From Chromera velia (lineage: Eukaryota > Sar > Chromeraceae): a stretch of 64,000 nt of DNA. Both the position numbers and the translations under genes were made by a program. The stretch spans positions 27,911 through 91,910 of the forward strand of contig JAHBMJ010003319.1 of the NCBI GenBank assembly GCA_018398765.1, read 5' to 3'. Positions 11,301-23,648 of the stretch are shown piece after piece. Each line of letters starts with the position of its first letter. Position 1 is the first letter of the stretch. The notes under the pieces were generated by a model that worked only from the letters and a program-made list of their open reading frames with translations, made no database searches and was not told the DNA's origin.

Positions 11301-12454
11301 GTTTATCCCGGCCTGCGGTGTGGTGTGTTTATCAAGATTGTGAAAGCAGTCTATGAATTGAAAGACGCCCCGAAGAAGTACACTGACTACTTCAAGAGAA
11401 AGGTTCGTCAGCTTGGATGGACAGAAGTAGCTGAGTCGATTCTTGTCAAGAGAAACAGGAAGGGAGAGCCGATTAGTCTTTGTGTCATGCACGTTGACGA
11501 TCTGTTTGTTTTTTCCCCAAATGTCGATTCGGATGTGTCTGCAATGTGGGAGATTTTCATGATGGACGAACCAGAGAGAATGGACAATGGTGAATTGCAC
11601 ATGTACGTTGGAATGTCTGTACGCATGCGGCCGGGTGAGATGCTTTTAGATCAGAGTGTCTACATTCTCAATATGGCAGAGTCAGTATCTGAGGCTGCTC
11701 GCAAGCCCATCACTGACAAAGATCTCCTGATTCCCTCCGACAAAGAAGTTGATCTGTTCCTACAGAAGGAGCAGCAGAAAAACACAGGTGCGATCTGTCC
11801 CTACAGAAGAAGCAGCAGAAAAACACAGGTGCGTTGGGTTGGGCTGTGCAAACACAGCCCAATCTTTCTTTTCTGTTCTCTCATCTTTCCCGCTGCAACA
11901 CCCGTCCTTCCCCTGCTTCTGTTCTGGCAATGGAAAAAGCTCTATAGCATGTGAAAGAGAAAGCAAAGCCTCTGAGACTAAAGAAAGTGGGGGGGGTCCC
12001 TGTTCTGGTGATCTGGGTGGATGCGTCTTATCAGATGCATCTAAAGGAAGGCCGTCTGGGTTGGGAGATGCAAATTTTGGCAGAAGAGGAAGTTGTTGAT
12101 TTAGAGCAGATGAGTGAAGGCAATACAGTGGTCTGGTCCAGTAAGAAGTGTGATCGCAAGCTTGGATCCACTACTTCTGCTGAGTTGCTGGCAATGAGAG
12201 AAGGGGTGAAATGTTCATTTAGAGTCTTTCATCTTATGAAAAAGTTGTGGGGGAAACTTCCAAAAGTTCTCGTTGTGACTGACTCTCAGCCTCTCACCAA
12301 TCAGTTAGCGAGTGGACAGTGCAAGAGTGAGCCCAGATTGCAGGGTGAGCTTGAGTACGTGTTGGAAAATTTGGTTGATCTCGGGGCAACTGTAAAGTGG
12401 GTCTCGACGGGATACCAGAGAGCCGACAGACAGACCAAATTTTTGAAGGTTTGA
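8343..12454 (+). pseudogene. pol: Copia-type pol: protease, integrase, reverse transcriptase, RNase H (frame broken)
   Basis: The frame entered by the -1 slip at 8343 stays open to about 11800. In order it holds an aspartic protease DSG (near 8568), an integrase zinc-binding region HSRLAHATG...CKACRK (about 9085-9210), an integrase core with D in HDLKNM, D in RSDNGGEF (about 9606) and E in FVERVN (about 9717), and a reverse transcriptase with FLQAP and the catalytic pair in MHVDDL (about 11490). A 41-bp tandem duplication (copies begin at 11761 and 11802) then shifts the frame. Past it the conserved GWAVQTQPN...LSR block and RNase H (WVDAS, SAELLAMR, VTDSQ) continue in the shifted frame to 12454, with a TAG at 11945-11947. 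This copy cannot make full-length Pol. Confidence 0.9.
11761..11842. repeat. 41-bp tandem duplication in pol
   Basis: TACAGAAGGAGCAGCAGAAA (11761-) recurs at 11802- with one mismatch, at a period of 41 bases. Because 41 is not a multiple of three, it exactly accounts for the frame change between reverse transcriptase and RNase H. Confidence 0.9.
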
Positions 12455-12526
12455 TTGATTGATTGATTGATGTTTTGTTTTGTTTTTCTTTGCATGAATG
12501 CTTTTTTCTGCATATCGGGCATTCAT

Positions 12527-12532
12527 AGGGGG
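12527..12532 (+). promoter_or_regulatory. Polypurine tract of the LTR element
   Basis: AGGGGG sits 4 bases before the 3' LTR start, where plus-strand DNA synthesis is primed. It is short compared with typical tracts. Confidence 0.45.
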
Positions 12533-12536
12533 TGAC

Positions 12537-12979
12537 TGTGAATGTGACGGTCGGGACGCGCGAAGTGGCTGGGGTGTGGACCCGGGCCTCCTGCGTGCGT
12601 CATGCATGCATGCTTTCGACTTGCGATTACAGTGCGCATGCATACAAAGATTTGAGTCTGGAGATCGATCAGACTGACTGAGCAGAGTGTGATTGAGAAG
12701 GAGGGGTCCTGACTTTCAGTCTGAGGCCCAAGAAATGAAACACTGCCTCTGTGGGCAGCTCAGAAAGAGATACACGTTTGTTCATGCGTGACAGATTGAT
12801 TGAATTTCCATTCTGGCGGTTAAGAGCAGTCTCCTTTTCTCAACCCGCTTTATTGATCGATTGAAGAACTTTGACGACGCTGGACGTCCTTCCCGGTAAA
12901 TCAGACTTTCTAGATGTTTGATCGATTTGATCTCCTTCATCTTAATGTTCTAGACAGCTCTAGAGTAAGCACACTCATA
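12537..12979 (+). repeat. 3' LTR
   Basis: This is the 443-bp copy of 6644-7086, followed by GCTAG at 12980-12984. About 16 differences from the 5' LTR were counted by eye; all but one are transitions. Confidence 0.92.
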
Positions 12980-12984
12980 GCTAG

Positions 12985-13620
12985 GGTGTTAGGGTGTTGA
13001 AGACCCAGAAAGTAGAAATCTATACATAGAAATAACTTAAAGCAACACTGCTAGACATTAAGTAACACTACCAACATGCATTAATAGGTTAACTTAAAGT
13101 TTAAGTGAGTAATCATCCTAAACATCCAATAGTAACTGTTGGTTTTAAATGGATTATTCACTTTTGTTAACGTATAAGTAGTATACAAAGATCTTAGTAG
13201 ATGTAACTTAAACCGTGTAAAACGAGTATTACAGTAAAATACATGCATGACTACTATAAGTCAATCTGTATCTAGATCTATATAATATACTTTTTGAATG
13301 CTAGTTTAAATATTTAAATTAATTTCAGCGACCCTTTTGAAAGGCTCATTAAAGAGCTTTTCTTGATTAAATATGCACTACCATTAAGCAATTAATATAC
13401 AAGAATACACGTTAACACGCTATTAATCTATAAACTACCACTTCATACTCAGTGCTTTATAGTACTACCCCAGGTCTACCCTCTGACTTCCATATGCATA
13501 AAACATATAATGAAGGAGAGCGCGTCAGAGTCATAAAGGCGTACTGGCGTAGGTTCCGTAAACTTACAATTAAGACACTGAATTCTACAATTTCTAATCA
13601 GATACTCTGTCCCGGCCTTC
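12985..13620. other. AT-rich spacer downstream of the transporter gene
   Basis: No gene seen. It is A/T rich with stops in every frame and lies between the retrotransposon and the 3' end of the minus-strand MFS gene, so it may include that gene's 3' untranslated region. Confidence 0.6.
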
Positions 13621-16600
13621 CTACATCCCTTTGACATTTCCTATGCCTTCAACATCCTCTTTTTCTCTTTCAATTGCCTCAAGAGATTTCTTTGCAGTTT
13701 CCGGTACAGCAAGCAGCGTGTACACGAGAGAAAACACCCCTAGAGACCCGTAGAACACGTTCATCCCGAGTGTGCCCATTGCAGCGGTGGCTGAGAGGTA
13801 TGTCATGGAAGTCAACGCTGAGACCAGCCGTTGCATGAACATGGCCAGACCCTTCCCCAGTCCCCTCACAGAGAGAGGCAGCAGCTCTGCCGGCATGATG
13901 AAGGCCACAGGTCCCGCTCCAATGCTATGCCCCATGATGAACGTTGTGAAGGCTCCCAGTAAGCAAAGGGGGGGATACGCGCCGGCAGTGAAGCCCGCAA
14001 AAGCGAACAGAGCCCCAGACATGACGACAAAACTGAGGGCCAACAAAGGGACTCTGCAAGAGAAAAGCGTTTGTGAATGCAACGCACCATAAGCATCCAC
14101 AATGTGAACAAATACGCACAACATCATCGATTGCGAGCATTACATCACCATACTTAGGACCGAGCAAAGGCACCTGTAGAAGCATTTATGCCCCTGCGTT
14201 CAAGGGTCTGCTCGATTCCATCGACATTCAGCTAGTCGCTTATGTGTTCTTCGGCTTTCTCGAAAATCTTTTTCAGTCAAACACTCAGGAGCCGTGGGCG
14301 GCAAGGAAAGGGCAGGTGACATGCAGGAAAAAGGGCCGGCTGGACTCCTGCCGTGAATTTTATATTAGACGTTCAACCGTACTTCAGAGCTCTGTGAGAA
14401 AAAAAAAAAGAGATTTCCAACGGAACTTCCTCAACCAGAGAGACTGCTCCTATGGGTACGTGCCGACCTTCCAACAGAGTCTACGTAGAAGGCAGCCACA
14501 ACCACCGCCAGGACCTTGCATACCCCCATGAAGATTGCGGCTCGAAAGGCCTCCGCATGCGACGTGTATCCTGCCTGCAGATTCACCACATGGGGAGGAA
14601 AAACGCGATTGAAAAATAATCTGTGCCCTTTGTCTGCAGCATCCCTTTGCAGAGGTATGCAAGTGGCAACACGCACGTTCTAACTGCGACTGAAACCTTT
14701 GACGGCAGACAGATTGTCGTTCAGACCTGCTAGAGGGTCGATTGCTTGCGGTTGCATGGAGAGAAGTTAAAAGAGACCTGATTCTCACGTACACCCGGAA
14801 CGTTAGTGTGCAGCTTACCTGTCAGCAAGGTGCAACGTCAGAGTGCAAGGTTCACAAAGGCAACGACAATCAATTCCTTTTTCGAGAAAGGGGCCCGACC
14901 TGTTGTAAAATGGTAGCAGAGAAAGCTGTGGCCGCCTCGATGCCTGTGCTTTGACTCAACGCAGGCACCATCAATGCTGCAAGCAAATACGAATCACAAG
15001 AACGTGAACAGCCCGGAAAAAACGTCAATACCGCCTTCCTTCCTTCCTTCGTTCATTCCTTCGTTTGTTTGTTTCTTTGACGCTTTCTTCTATCCTCACC
15101 ACCCACTCAACGTCCTCCCTCATGCATGGTCGACGCGTTCTTCCATCCACCCATCGAGACGGTGCATGTGCCCCGATCCCTCGCCTTCTTTCGACTCGAT
15201 CGTCGTTCGACAATTCAGCAACCCCACTGCATCACACACACACACCAGACCAAAACACGAGGAAAAGTCTTTGTTTCTGCACTCTTGGCTTGCCTTTCTT
15301 TTCCCCAAGCCCCACAGACCTGCGGCAATTCTGCGTCTGGTCATGGGGTCTTTGTTCATCAGCAGCTCCCTCCACTGAGAACCCTTCCGGTCACCTGGAG
15401 CCTCTGTGTGCTGCATACGCGCCCATGAGAACTCACACATGAATGAATTCATGCAGCCCGCACTTTGGATATGGGAGTTGAAGCACATTCCCTCAGGTAC
15501 ACCTTGACACATGAAGTTATTCATACGTGCGGCATTGAGCCATGTCCTCGGCCAGGCAGATAGTGACACCACGCCAAGCAGTTGGCCTCCTTGTGCAGCT
15601 GCATCGAACAATCGAACACCGAGAGGAGAACATTCCGTCATAGGAAGAATCAGACTGTTTACGCGACCTTTAGGTGAAAAACTGTTGAAACCGGCCCACA
15701 CTTTTTGGGCAAGTTGTGCTGACGCACGCACCTCTTGGAGTAATGGCACATCCACGGCCGCATCAGATTGGGACCTCCTCTTGATGAATGCCCTCGCGTT
15801 GCCCGACAGATAGGGCGTCACTGAGGTACGTCGTGACCCTTTTTCCTTCCCTTTGCCTTCTTCTTTATGACTAGAAGCATATTCCCCTCTTTCAGTCACT
15901 TTCCCGCTGTCGCCCCCTTCTTCTATAGAAGGCTTTACCTCCGCCTCAGACAGGGGGAGCGCCCTGGTGTCAGTGGATCCGTAACCCTGTCTTTCGTTTT
16001 CCTCTGTTGTTGCCGCAGTCGCCTTCCCTCCCTCAGTGAGCATCAAAATTTCCAGCACCTGCGTGACATGAGGGAGAACAGAAAGGACAATCAATCGTGT
16101 GTAGTCAAAAAGGAATTAATGAAACGCTTCGGTCCTCCTCGATCCCCATTGAGATGGATAATATTAAGAGAATGATGTTTCACTCACGGGTCAGATCGAG
16201 AAGTCTAGCTCCAACTGGCGGCCGGGAGGTCAGGGGGAGCATATCCGTCCTTTGCAGAAAAATGAATGAAGAGCGGCACTCCTATCCATCTATCGATAAT
16301 CCACTGAAGAAAACAAACAAACAGCCAGTCTCAATTAACGGACCGCCGAGACCTCCTCTTCGCTCTCACAAATTCGTTGCAAAACTTCTCGAGCAGCCTC
16401 GGGACGTCCCTGCATCACCAGCCACCGGGGCGACTCCGGAAAGAAGAATATTCCTGCAAGAAAAAGAAGAAGCAGGGACGCAAAACCGTAAATCAAGTGT
16501 GCATAGTTTGGGGGGAATCCGAACGAGGAAGGACCACAATTGCCAATAAGTGAGTGACACAGAGGATGACAGAAAAACGTCTCCAGAATAGAAGCCACAC

Positions 16601-18163
16601 ACGCACCACACGCACCACTTATTGATCAATCTTCCAATCCATCGACCGCGTTGATGAGACAGAAAGAATCAGAATGCTCATGAGTGACATTCCTGCATCG
16701 TCTATTCGAATTGAGAAAGACCAGGTGGGAAAACGGAAAATGAAAATCCCACCGCGCCTGCACGCACTGTGCCCAGTCTCTTCCTTCCTTCTGGGTTGCA
16801 CGACGGTTAACGGCCAATCGAACGGACCGACCGATCATCACGACGATCGGAGGGAAGCACCCGAGGCCTAGCATCTCCCTCCAGTTGTAGCTCTCTGGAA
16901 GGGGTTCCAGGAAGAAGGCCGCCATGTACCCGAGCAGCACGCCCACTGCGATGAAGACTTCTGTGGCAGAGGAGAGAAGGCCCCTGCTTTCCGTGGGAGA
17001 GATCTCAGCCACGTATCTGTGGTAGATGGGGATACAATAGACGAAAAAGAAGACATCCCGATGCATTGAAAGTGGAGGGACTGAAGAGATAGTAAGATCC
17101 TCGAGACATGTCTATGGAGATGCCGAAAAACAGCCGAAGCGGCGCTGAACGAAAAGAGAACAAAACAGCAGTATTAAAAAAACACTGCATGCAGACAGAC
17201 GATGTGTCTTCTCTTTTTTACGTCGACCTCTGGGAAGAAAATAACCATAGAACAAAAGAAGGAAACACACCCATCTTTTCTTCTTTTGCTTTCTTTTCTG
17301 ACGGGCAGGAAGCTGGAGACATGCAAATACATACAGACAACAGACACATGTACAGAAATTGCAGACAGACACAGACTTACACTGCAGGGATAGTCAATCC
17401 CCCCCCCACCCCGAGGCCCATCACCACTCTCCCCACAACGAAGCTCTCAAAGTTCCACGCCCCTGCCGTGAACGCGGCTCCCAAAAGAAACGCAGCGTTG
17501 GAGATGAAGATCACCAAACGTCTTCCCAGAGAGTCCGCGAACGACCCGGCCAAGAAGGCCCCGATAGTCGCCACCAGGTTCGTCACACCAACCGCCAGCT
17601 CCGTTTGCTGATCACTCAAGTCAAAATACTTTCGCACGAAAATCATCGCTCCTGCACATGCATGCACATGAAAGAAAACCCAAGCACGCAGGCAGTGAGA
17701 GGGAGCGCCAGCGAGGTGAACCAGAGAAGAGAAAGGTGAATGCAGGAGGTTGAATAAAAGCGGCTTGGGGGGTAGGATAAGGGGTGGGATGGTGAGGTCT
17801 GTGCAGCCGATGATGTTTTTATACAGGACAGCAGGTAGATAAACGGTCAGACACATGCATGGAGACGACTGGTTTGTTTGCACATCATCGAGGTGGAGGC
17901 ACGCCATCTAGCGAGGAGGGACAGGTTCTGTAGCGAGACACTCGTCTGCCTGCCGATGGCATCCTCAGGGGCTTCCACAAGGCTCGCGAAAAGACCCGCT
18001 GCTCAAAAGGTCTCCACGCATGCATTTACACGTTTCTTCAAATGCATGCATGGCCATTCATGCACCTCCTATCGAACCGACCAGACATGATGCCGATGTC
18101 GTACCCGAGGAGGGTCTGCGAGAGGCAGACCATCACCACAGAGGAAACCACCAGAGCCCGCAT
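13621..18163 (-). CDS. Sugar-porter-type major facilitator superfamily transporter
   Basis: Nine exons splice in frame into about 548 residues: 18163-18082, 17651-17381, 17016-16832, 16453-16344, 16058-15732, 15374-15320, 14976-14900, 14574-14468, 14053-13621. Sugar-porter signatures appear in order: GYDIGIMSG in helix 1, GSFADSLGRR after helix 2, YVAEISPTESRG, PESPRWL at the end of the first half, a QSTGIEAA block in helix 7 (the sugar-binding QQ-SG region), DSVGRR, and PETAKKSLEAIE at the C-terminus. It should be a 12-helix sugar/proton symporter or facilitator; the substrate cannot be told. The central cytoplasmic loop, exon 5, is a 109-residue Glu/Ser/Lys-rich insertion, longer than usual. 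The start ATG 18163 gives a very short N-terminus, so a further 5' exon is possible. Confidence 0.88.
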
Positions 18164-19226
18164 GGTGCCCTGTGGAGCGGTCACTGGACGGATCTGTTGT
18201 AGTGTAGGGAAGGAAAGTGAAACTTTGGAGGATTAGCTTTCTGTACAAATCGACGACGCGTCCTTCGTTCTTGAACCTTGTGCACCCCGTCCAACGCAGC
18301 GGAAAGTCATCGGCTGTCTTCCACAAGAGGACCGAGAGATATATGTCCATCCTTGCAGTGTTCCCTCAATTGAATGGGATTGATGGAAGCTGACTGGCTG
18401 TCAGAGTTCCTTCCGGCCCATGAATGATGCAGTCTCATGTGCACTCAAATGAAGAAACTTGTATCGGTGTGCACGCAGTCGGTGCGCATGACGCACTCGT
18501 GCGCAAAAAGGGAATTAATGCATGCACTCGGCACTCACATTTGGACGCGCGCAGAAAAAACCGCGTGAATGAAAGTCGAAAGTATAGTCGAAAGGCTTGC
18601 TTTTCCTCATGCAATGCAACTATTCTTTTTTTTTCGTATGTCGATCTGCTTCCAAAATAGTAGTTTTTCTTTGAATTTGCTGAAGCTAGTCTCATCTGTT
18701 TTTTTTTATTGTACAGAGTTTTAAATAGCAGAAACCGTTGGATGTCCCCCATTACTGCCCTCTATTGGGTCTCCAGCAGTTTCACTATTTTTTTTTTTTT
18801 GCTGTTAATTAGTCCCCCGGCTAACCCCCAGGTCCATAGTTAAGTATTACGATGTCTAACAATCTCAACTGATAGTATTGATTGATTGGTTTGATTTGAT
18901 TGATTTGAGTTGGTCAAAGCGTGGATGAAGTTCCCGGTGAACCGCCTCTAAAACTTAGGATTTTAAACTCTGGCTAACCATCTAGCTACCCATACATAGA
19001 CATGCAGAGTTTAACACAGTTTTACATATAAAGTTTTAATTATATCAGTAGCATTATGACGGTATAAATACTGAGTTCTTCTGACTCATTTATTGCCTAA
19101 ATCATTATATGCATGCATGCCATGTAGCCTTGCCTAGAGTACAACTGCATTGGATGACTCATGATCATCGCCATAAAAGCGGCAAAGGCTATTCTTTGCC
19201 CAGCTCGTGCGCCAAGCACTCCCCTC
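18164..19226. other. Spacer between the MFS gene and the BSD gene
   Basis: No gene is supported. It lies upstream of the MFS start and downstream of the BSD stop, so it may hold the MFS promoter and 5' exon and the BSD 3' end. It contains several TGCATGC copies (for example near 18518 and 19110) and an A/T-rich stretch from about 18600. Confidence 0.5.
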
Positions 19227-19337
19227 TTATTTCAACAATGACAGCATCTGCGTGGTTGAATCAGAGGTTTTCTCTCCGAACCAGTCGTCCTCGAAGTCGT
19301 CCAAATCATCAGGTCCTACGGCGCCTCCATCGGCCTG

Positions 19338-19409
<72 letters not shown>

Positions 19410-21923
19410 AGCAACGGGATTGTGTCCTTTGCTTCTCTTTGACGTTCCCCTGACTCCCTGTCTCACAGAGAAACCTTGCCGCTTGTTTTGTTCCGTCTTC
19501 TCTACAGAGACTGCATGACAGACTTACGGACGCTTCTTCGTTTTTCTTCTTCCTTGTTTCAAAATGACACACAAGATGAGTACTCCGGTCCCTTTCTCCA
19601 CCGCAGTCCCCTTGGTTTCCTCCCCTTCCTGTGTAAATTCTTTGTTTCTTTCTTTCCTTCCTTCCTTCCTTCGTTCGTTCGTTCGTTCTTTCTTTCTTAG
19701 AAAGTTGACCAGAACACCCGTGTGTCCGGAAACGGTTTTTCTTCTGCGTTTCTGCCCTCCTTTCCAGGTTTCTTGTGGGCGCAGCGGTTGTTGCCTCGCA
19801 GCATGTACTGTGACTCCCTCTCCACCCAGACTGGACCTCTTAGTCTACTTGTTTCTTTTCTCTGCATATCCATCAATATGACCTGATGCACGAAGGAGTG
19901 ACAAGAGAAAAGAGATTCAAACTTTGACTAACTCACTGACTGACTGACGTCTGCAAGGAAGTCTGCTCCGTCTATGTCCTCAAAGTCCTTCTCGATATCT
20001 TCAAAGGTCAACTCCTGGACAGACTTGGGCTCCTTCTCCTGCTGACCAGAGGGAGGGGCTTTCTCATCCTCCTTCTCTTCTGTTTGAGCAGGAGGTGCCG
20101 TGTCCGTCTCCTTCTTTTCCGTCTCCTTTGCATTCCCAGAGGCAGCAGCGACGGGGGGCGGAGGCGGAGGGGGGGGTTTCTTCGACTGCACATCCGGGGC
20201 CGTTGCTGCCGCGGCCTTGGGAGGATCGGTCTGCTCTTCTTTGGAAGGGGAGGCAGGGACAGCTTCGGTGGGACTCGTGACAACGGCAGAAGCAGGGGAA
20301 GGAGCGGCTGGGTCTTCCTTTCTGCGTAGGGAAGGAGAAGGGGAAAAGGGTGTGGGGTTAGTGTTCTGTTGTGGTGTTTGCATGCAGATGGCACATTTTC
20401 TTGAAATGAGTTGGTGACAGGTCTCCTGCGATGTGATTAGCTTCTTTCAAGAAAGTCGAGAGAGCCCAAGAACAGACGCCAATCTTCAAACCCCACCAAA
20501 TCGAAGGAAACACACACACACACACACGAGAGAGAGAGAGAGAGAGACAGAGACAGAGAGAAAGAGAAACGGAGATGGAATTTAAATGAAGGAGCAGAAA
20601 GAATGGCAGGCAAATGGGCATTGATACTGTGATTATTTTCTTTCTCGCCGATTCCCTTTCTTCCCTCTTCAAAAATTCTCACAAAAACCGGCCAGGTGTC
20701 TTGTCCTCTATTTCTCACGGAGAGAGACTGGGCATCACGCATAGGCAGAGAGAGAAGGACGAAAAGAGAAACGGACAAGAAGAGACATGCGGAGACGGAG
20801 ACATGAAAACGCACACAGCGAGAGTTACAGCGCAAGGAAGCGAGACAGAAAGAAAGCATACAGAGACAAGCAGAAAGACAGGCAACCAGACATCTAGAAT
20901 CCATACGGGAACACCCAGCTGACCCCAAAGCAGCCTCAGGAGAGCCCTCCCCCTTCCCCGAAATTCCCTCTGTCTCCTTCCCCTCCCCTTTAGCGGGGGA
21001 GGGGGAGGGAGAGCCCCCCCCTCCTGCCGGTTCTCTCCCATCACTCAACGCTTCTTGCAATTGGTTCATGATATCCTCGTCCTCTTCCGACACAAGTTTG
21101 CCTTTTCCCTTCTGCTGCTGCTGGGTGGACGACGAGGAGGAAGACGAAGAGGAAGAAGAGTTGTTTCCGCCCTTGCGAGACATGCGGAGAACCTGCGAAT
21201 ACGAGGTTGTCAGATGCATCAAGTCAAGGTGCAGTCAGTGTTTTGCAAAACAAGACGGGGAATCTCGCAACACCTTTCCATGGACCTACATCTGTCTGCC
21301 TTGATGAGAAACGGAAGAGCACGGTTCCGTGGTCACAGGTCGAGTCACTTGTCTTTCTTGAGGGATGGAGAACGGGAAATCAGTGCGGAAAAGTGTTCCG
21401 TTCTCCCCTGCCACTATACAAGCAGGAGAGACGAAGACATGAATGAGAGAAGTCGGCGTCTTCCGCGTGTTCACCTCAAGACAGAAATTTTTCTTGTCTC
21501 AAGACAGACCTCACAAAGTGTCTTTCCAAGTTGCTCTGTTGAAGTATCGGTGCAGGCTTTTCATCCCTCAAACCTTGTTTTCTTCTTTTCACGTCACGTC
21601 GCATTTACATCCTTAATTCTCCATCTACCTGCCTGACTGTCACTAGACCAATTGACGCACGCAAGGACACAAGGCCAACTGCCTACTAGACCAAACCAGA
21701 CCAAGACTGCCACTAGACCCATAGACCAACAAACCTCCTGAGTGAGTCTGCCGTCCTTCAGATCCTCTTCCAGTTGGTCGAGGGCCACGGAGACTCTCCA
21801 GAAGTAGTGCACCCAAAACTCATCCTCTCGGAGACGCTTGGGCACCAACTGAAATCGGGCTGCAGAGAGACGGGGGTCCACCTGCGCGAACGCACACACG
21901 CATACATACATACTTAAACAGAA

Positions 21924-21965
<42 letters not shown>

Positions 21966-22829
21966 ACACACGGAAAGCTGCAAAAAGACGCGGGTCCGCT
22001 GCACAAACAGAGAGAGAGACAAGGGATGCTCTCAAGCTACCGGAGAGAAGGTTGCACACAAGCAGACATGCAAAACGCAAATACGTAGTAAAGGCATCGA
22101 TCGAAAAATGCGCGATACAAAAGCGACACAGTCTCGTGGAGAGAATGCGGAACAACTGGATGGGAAAAGAGGGAAGGATAGCAGAACGATGGAGGACACA
22201 AAGCGAAAGACAAGCATTGAGAGGGACAGAAAAGGACGGATTGTTTTCTCTTCTTCTCACCTGCAAGAGTGCCTGTGCAGTTTTTGCGTTCGCAGCCAGG
22301 TCAAACTTGAAGTCTGGTGGTGCGGGTGTTGTGAGTACCTCAGGATCCTCTGAGATCTGCAGAATTCGGAGCTTGGCTTCTCCCTGCAGGCAGAAACAAA
22401 CAAAGACAGCAAAAGAGAGAAAAGAGGCGAATGCCTTTCCGAAGCACACAAGGCACACTCTCTGGGAGCAAAACTAGAGCGAGGGGGCCAGAACTGTAAT
22501 GGTAGAGAGCAAAAAGAGGAAGGAGACGGGATGCTATGTACCTGCAGAGAAACGTTCTCCATACTCTTCAGATACGGTGCCAGACGAATGTCCACAGTGT
22601 CCCATGGCAGTTCTGCACCATCTGTAGCCAGACCTCTAGTTCTAGGCTGCCAGGTTTTGGTCTGTGTGTCCACAGAGTATTCCTTCGCGGCTGTCTTGAC
22701 CTTGTCAACCAGACCCCCTGCTGCCGACTTGACCTCGTCGACTGAGGGGATGTGGATATTCTGTGCTGAGGTCTGGAGACTCGTGCCGAGCTCACCCAGC
22801 TTCTCCTTCATTTTAGAAAAGTCCCACAT
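19227..22829 (-). CDS. BSD-domain protein
   Basis: Six exons splice in frame to 435 residues: 22829-22542, 22383-22261, 21881-21735, 21192-20924, 20321-19949, 19334-19227. The N-terminus is amphipathic and Lys/Ala-rich (MWDFSKMKEKLGELG...). Exon 3 carries the BSD signature: DPRLSAARFQLVPKRL followed by FWVHYFWRV with the paired aromatic residues that define the fold. BSD domains occur in TFIIH p62 and in synapse-associated and DOS2-like proteins; this architecture (N-terminal helix, BSD, long disordered acidic tail) resembles the BSDC1/DOS2 type rather than p62. Exon 4 has a run of 11 Ser, and exon 5 is Pro/Glu/Ala-rich with eight Pro in a row. The C-terminus ends in an acidic aromatic patch, DLDDFEDDWFGE. 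Function is not established. Its start faces the deubiquitinase gene 819 bp away. Confidence 0.87.
19338..19410. repeat. (CA)n-(GA)n microsatellite in BSD intron 5
   Basis: On the gene's sense (minus) strand this reads (CT)n then (GT)n, just upstream of the last exon's splice acceptor. Confidence 0.95.
20511..20571. repeat. (CA)n-(GA)n microsatellite in BSD intron 4
   Basis: In the sense direction of the gene it reads CT-rich then (GT)n, the same order as the tract in intron 5. Confidence 0.93.
21927..21971. repeat. (CA)n microsatellite in BSD intron 2
   Basis: This is (GT)n on the sense strand, about 45 bases upstream of the exon 3 acceptor. Confidence 0.93.
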
Positions 22830-23648
22830 TTTGGAAGAAGCTTCAAGGTTATCCGGGGGGATTCTCTGGGAAGTGAAAACCGGACACAGGGTTTAAAAGA
22901 AGCGTTCAGAAAAAGTGGACGGAACAAAAGGCAACACTTTGTCAGACTGACGGATGAGAGATTAGTCTGCTGATAAGTCAGCAACAGACAAAGAATGAAA
23001 AGCTCCGAATCAAGAAACTCCACATGGTTGCCAACATTAGCCTGAGTGGCAGAACACGTGCGGCACTGCATGAAGGGGGCAGTCACGGAGTCTGACACTC
23101 AGACTCAGTCAAAAACAGTCTGCGTGAGTCTCCAAGATTCGGTCCGGCCCACGCGATCTTTCGAACGGCTCTAAAAAGCGAAAAAAAACACTGAAATTGC
23201 TGTTCGATCGCGTAACTTGTGGAGACGCCTCTCGCGGCTTTTTGGCTCGACAATGACTTCGATCCCCTTTTGTGCCTCATATGCGTTGCGATTGCTCAGC
23301 GGAGAGTGAATGGCCGATTCTCGGGCAAATGATTCAACTCAGTGGCGCCGGGGCTGAAGCAATGCATCACGCTTTGCAGTTTCTTTTGAAGTGAGTTGAA
23401 AAAGAGTGTCCAGCCTCGGCTCAGTCTGACTTCCTGAAAGCTAGCTCGGTTCGTTTCCCAATCACTGTGGCTCGGCTGACCCTGTAGCTTCTTACTTTCC
23501 CTTGTTGCCTTCTTTGTGCACTTAATCCTTCCTGCAGAACCCTAACGTGAGTCGGGAGAAAAATTCTGTTTGAGAGAGTCGGACAGAGAGACACACAGAA
23601 GCACAACGGACGGGCTCGAAACGGAACGTACACAAACAGCCAGGCAGG
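22830..23648. promoter_or_regulatory. Divergent intergenic region, probable bidirectional promoter
   Basis: These 819 bp separate the start codons of the minus-strand BSD gene and the plus-strand deubiquitinase gene. No open frame here belongs to either gene. No TATA box was recognisable; a CT-rich tract lies near 23420-23530. Shared promoter function is inferred from the geometry alone. Confidence 0.45.

Larger units (their letters stand above)
6644..12979 (+). mobile_element. Complete Ty1/copia-type LTR retrotransposon
   Basis: The element is 6336 bp. It has two 443-bp LTRs, a primer-binding-site-like sequence after the 5' LTR, gag, a protease-integrase-reverse transcriptase-RNase H pol in copia order (integrase before RT), a purine tract, and the 3' LTR. 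GCTAG flanks both ends (6639-6643 and 12980-12984), fitting a 5-bp target duplication. Gag and pol are joined by a -1 frameshift signal. The copy is damaged: TAG in gag at 7342, a 41-bp tandem duplication in pol near 11.8 kb, and TAG at 11945. The LTRs differ at about 16 sites by my hand count (roughly 96% identity), nearly all transitions, so the insertion is moderately old. Confidence 0.93.
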
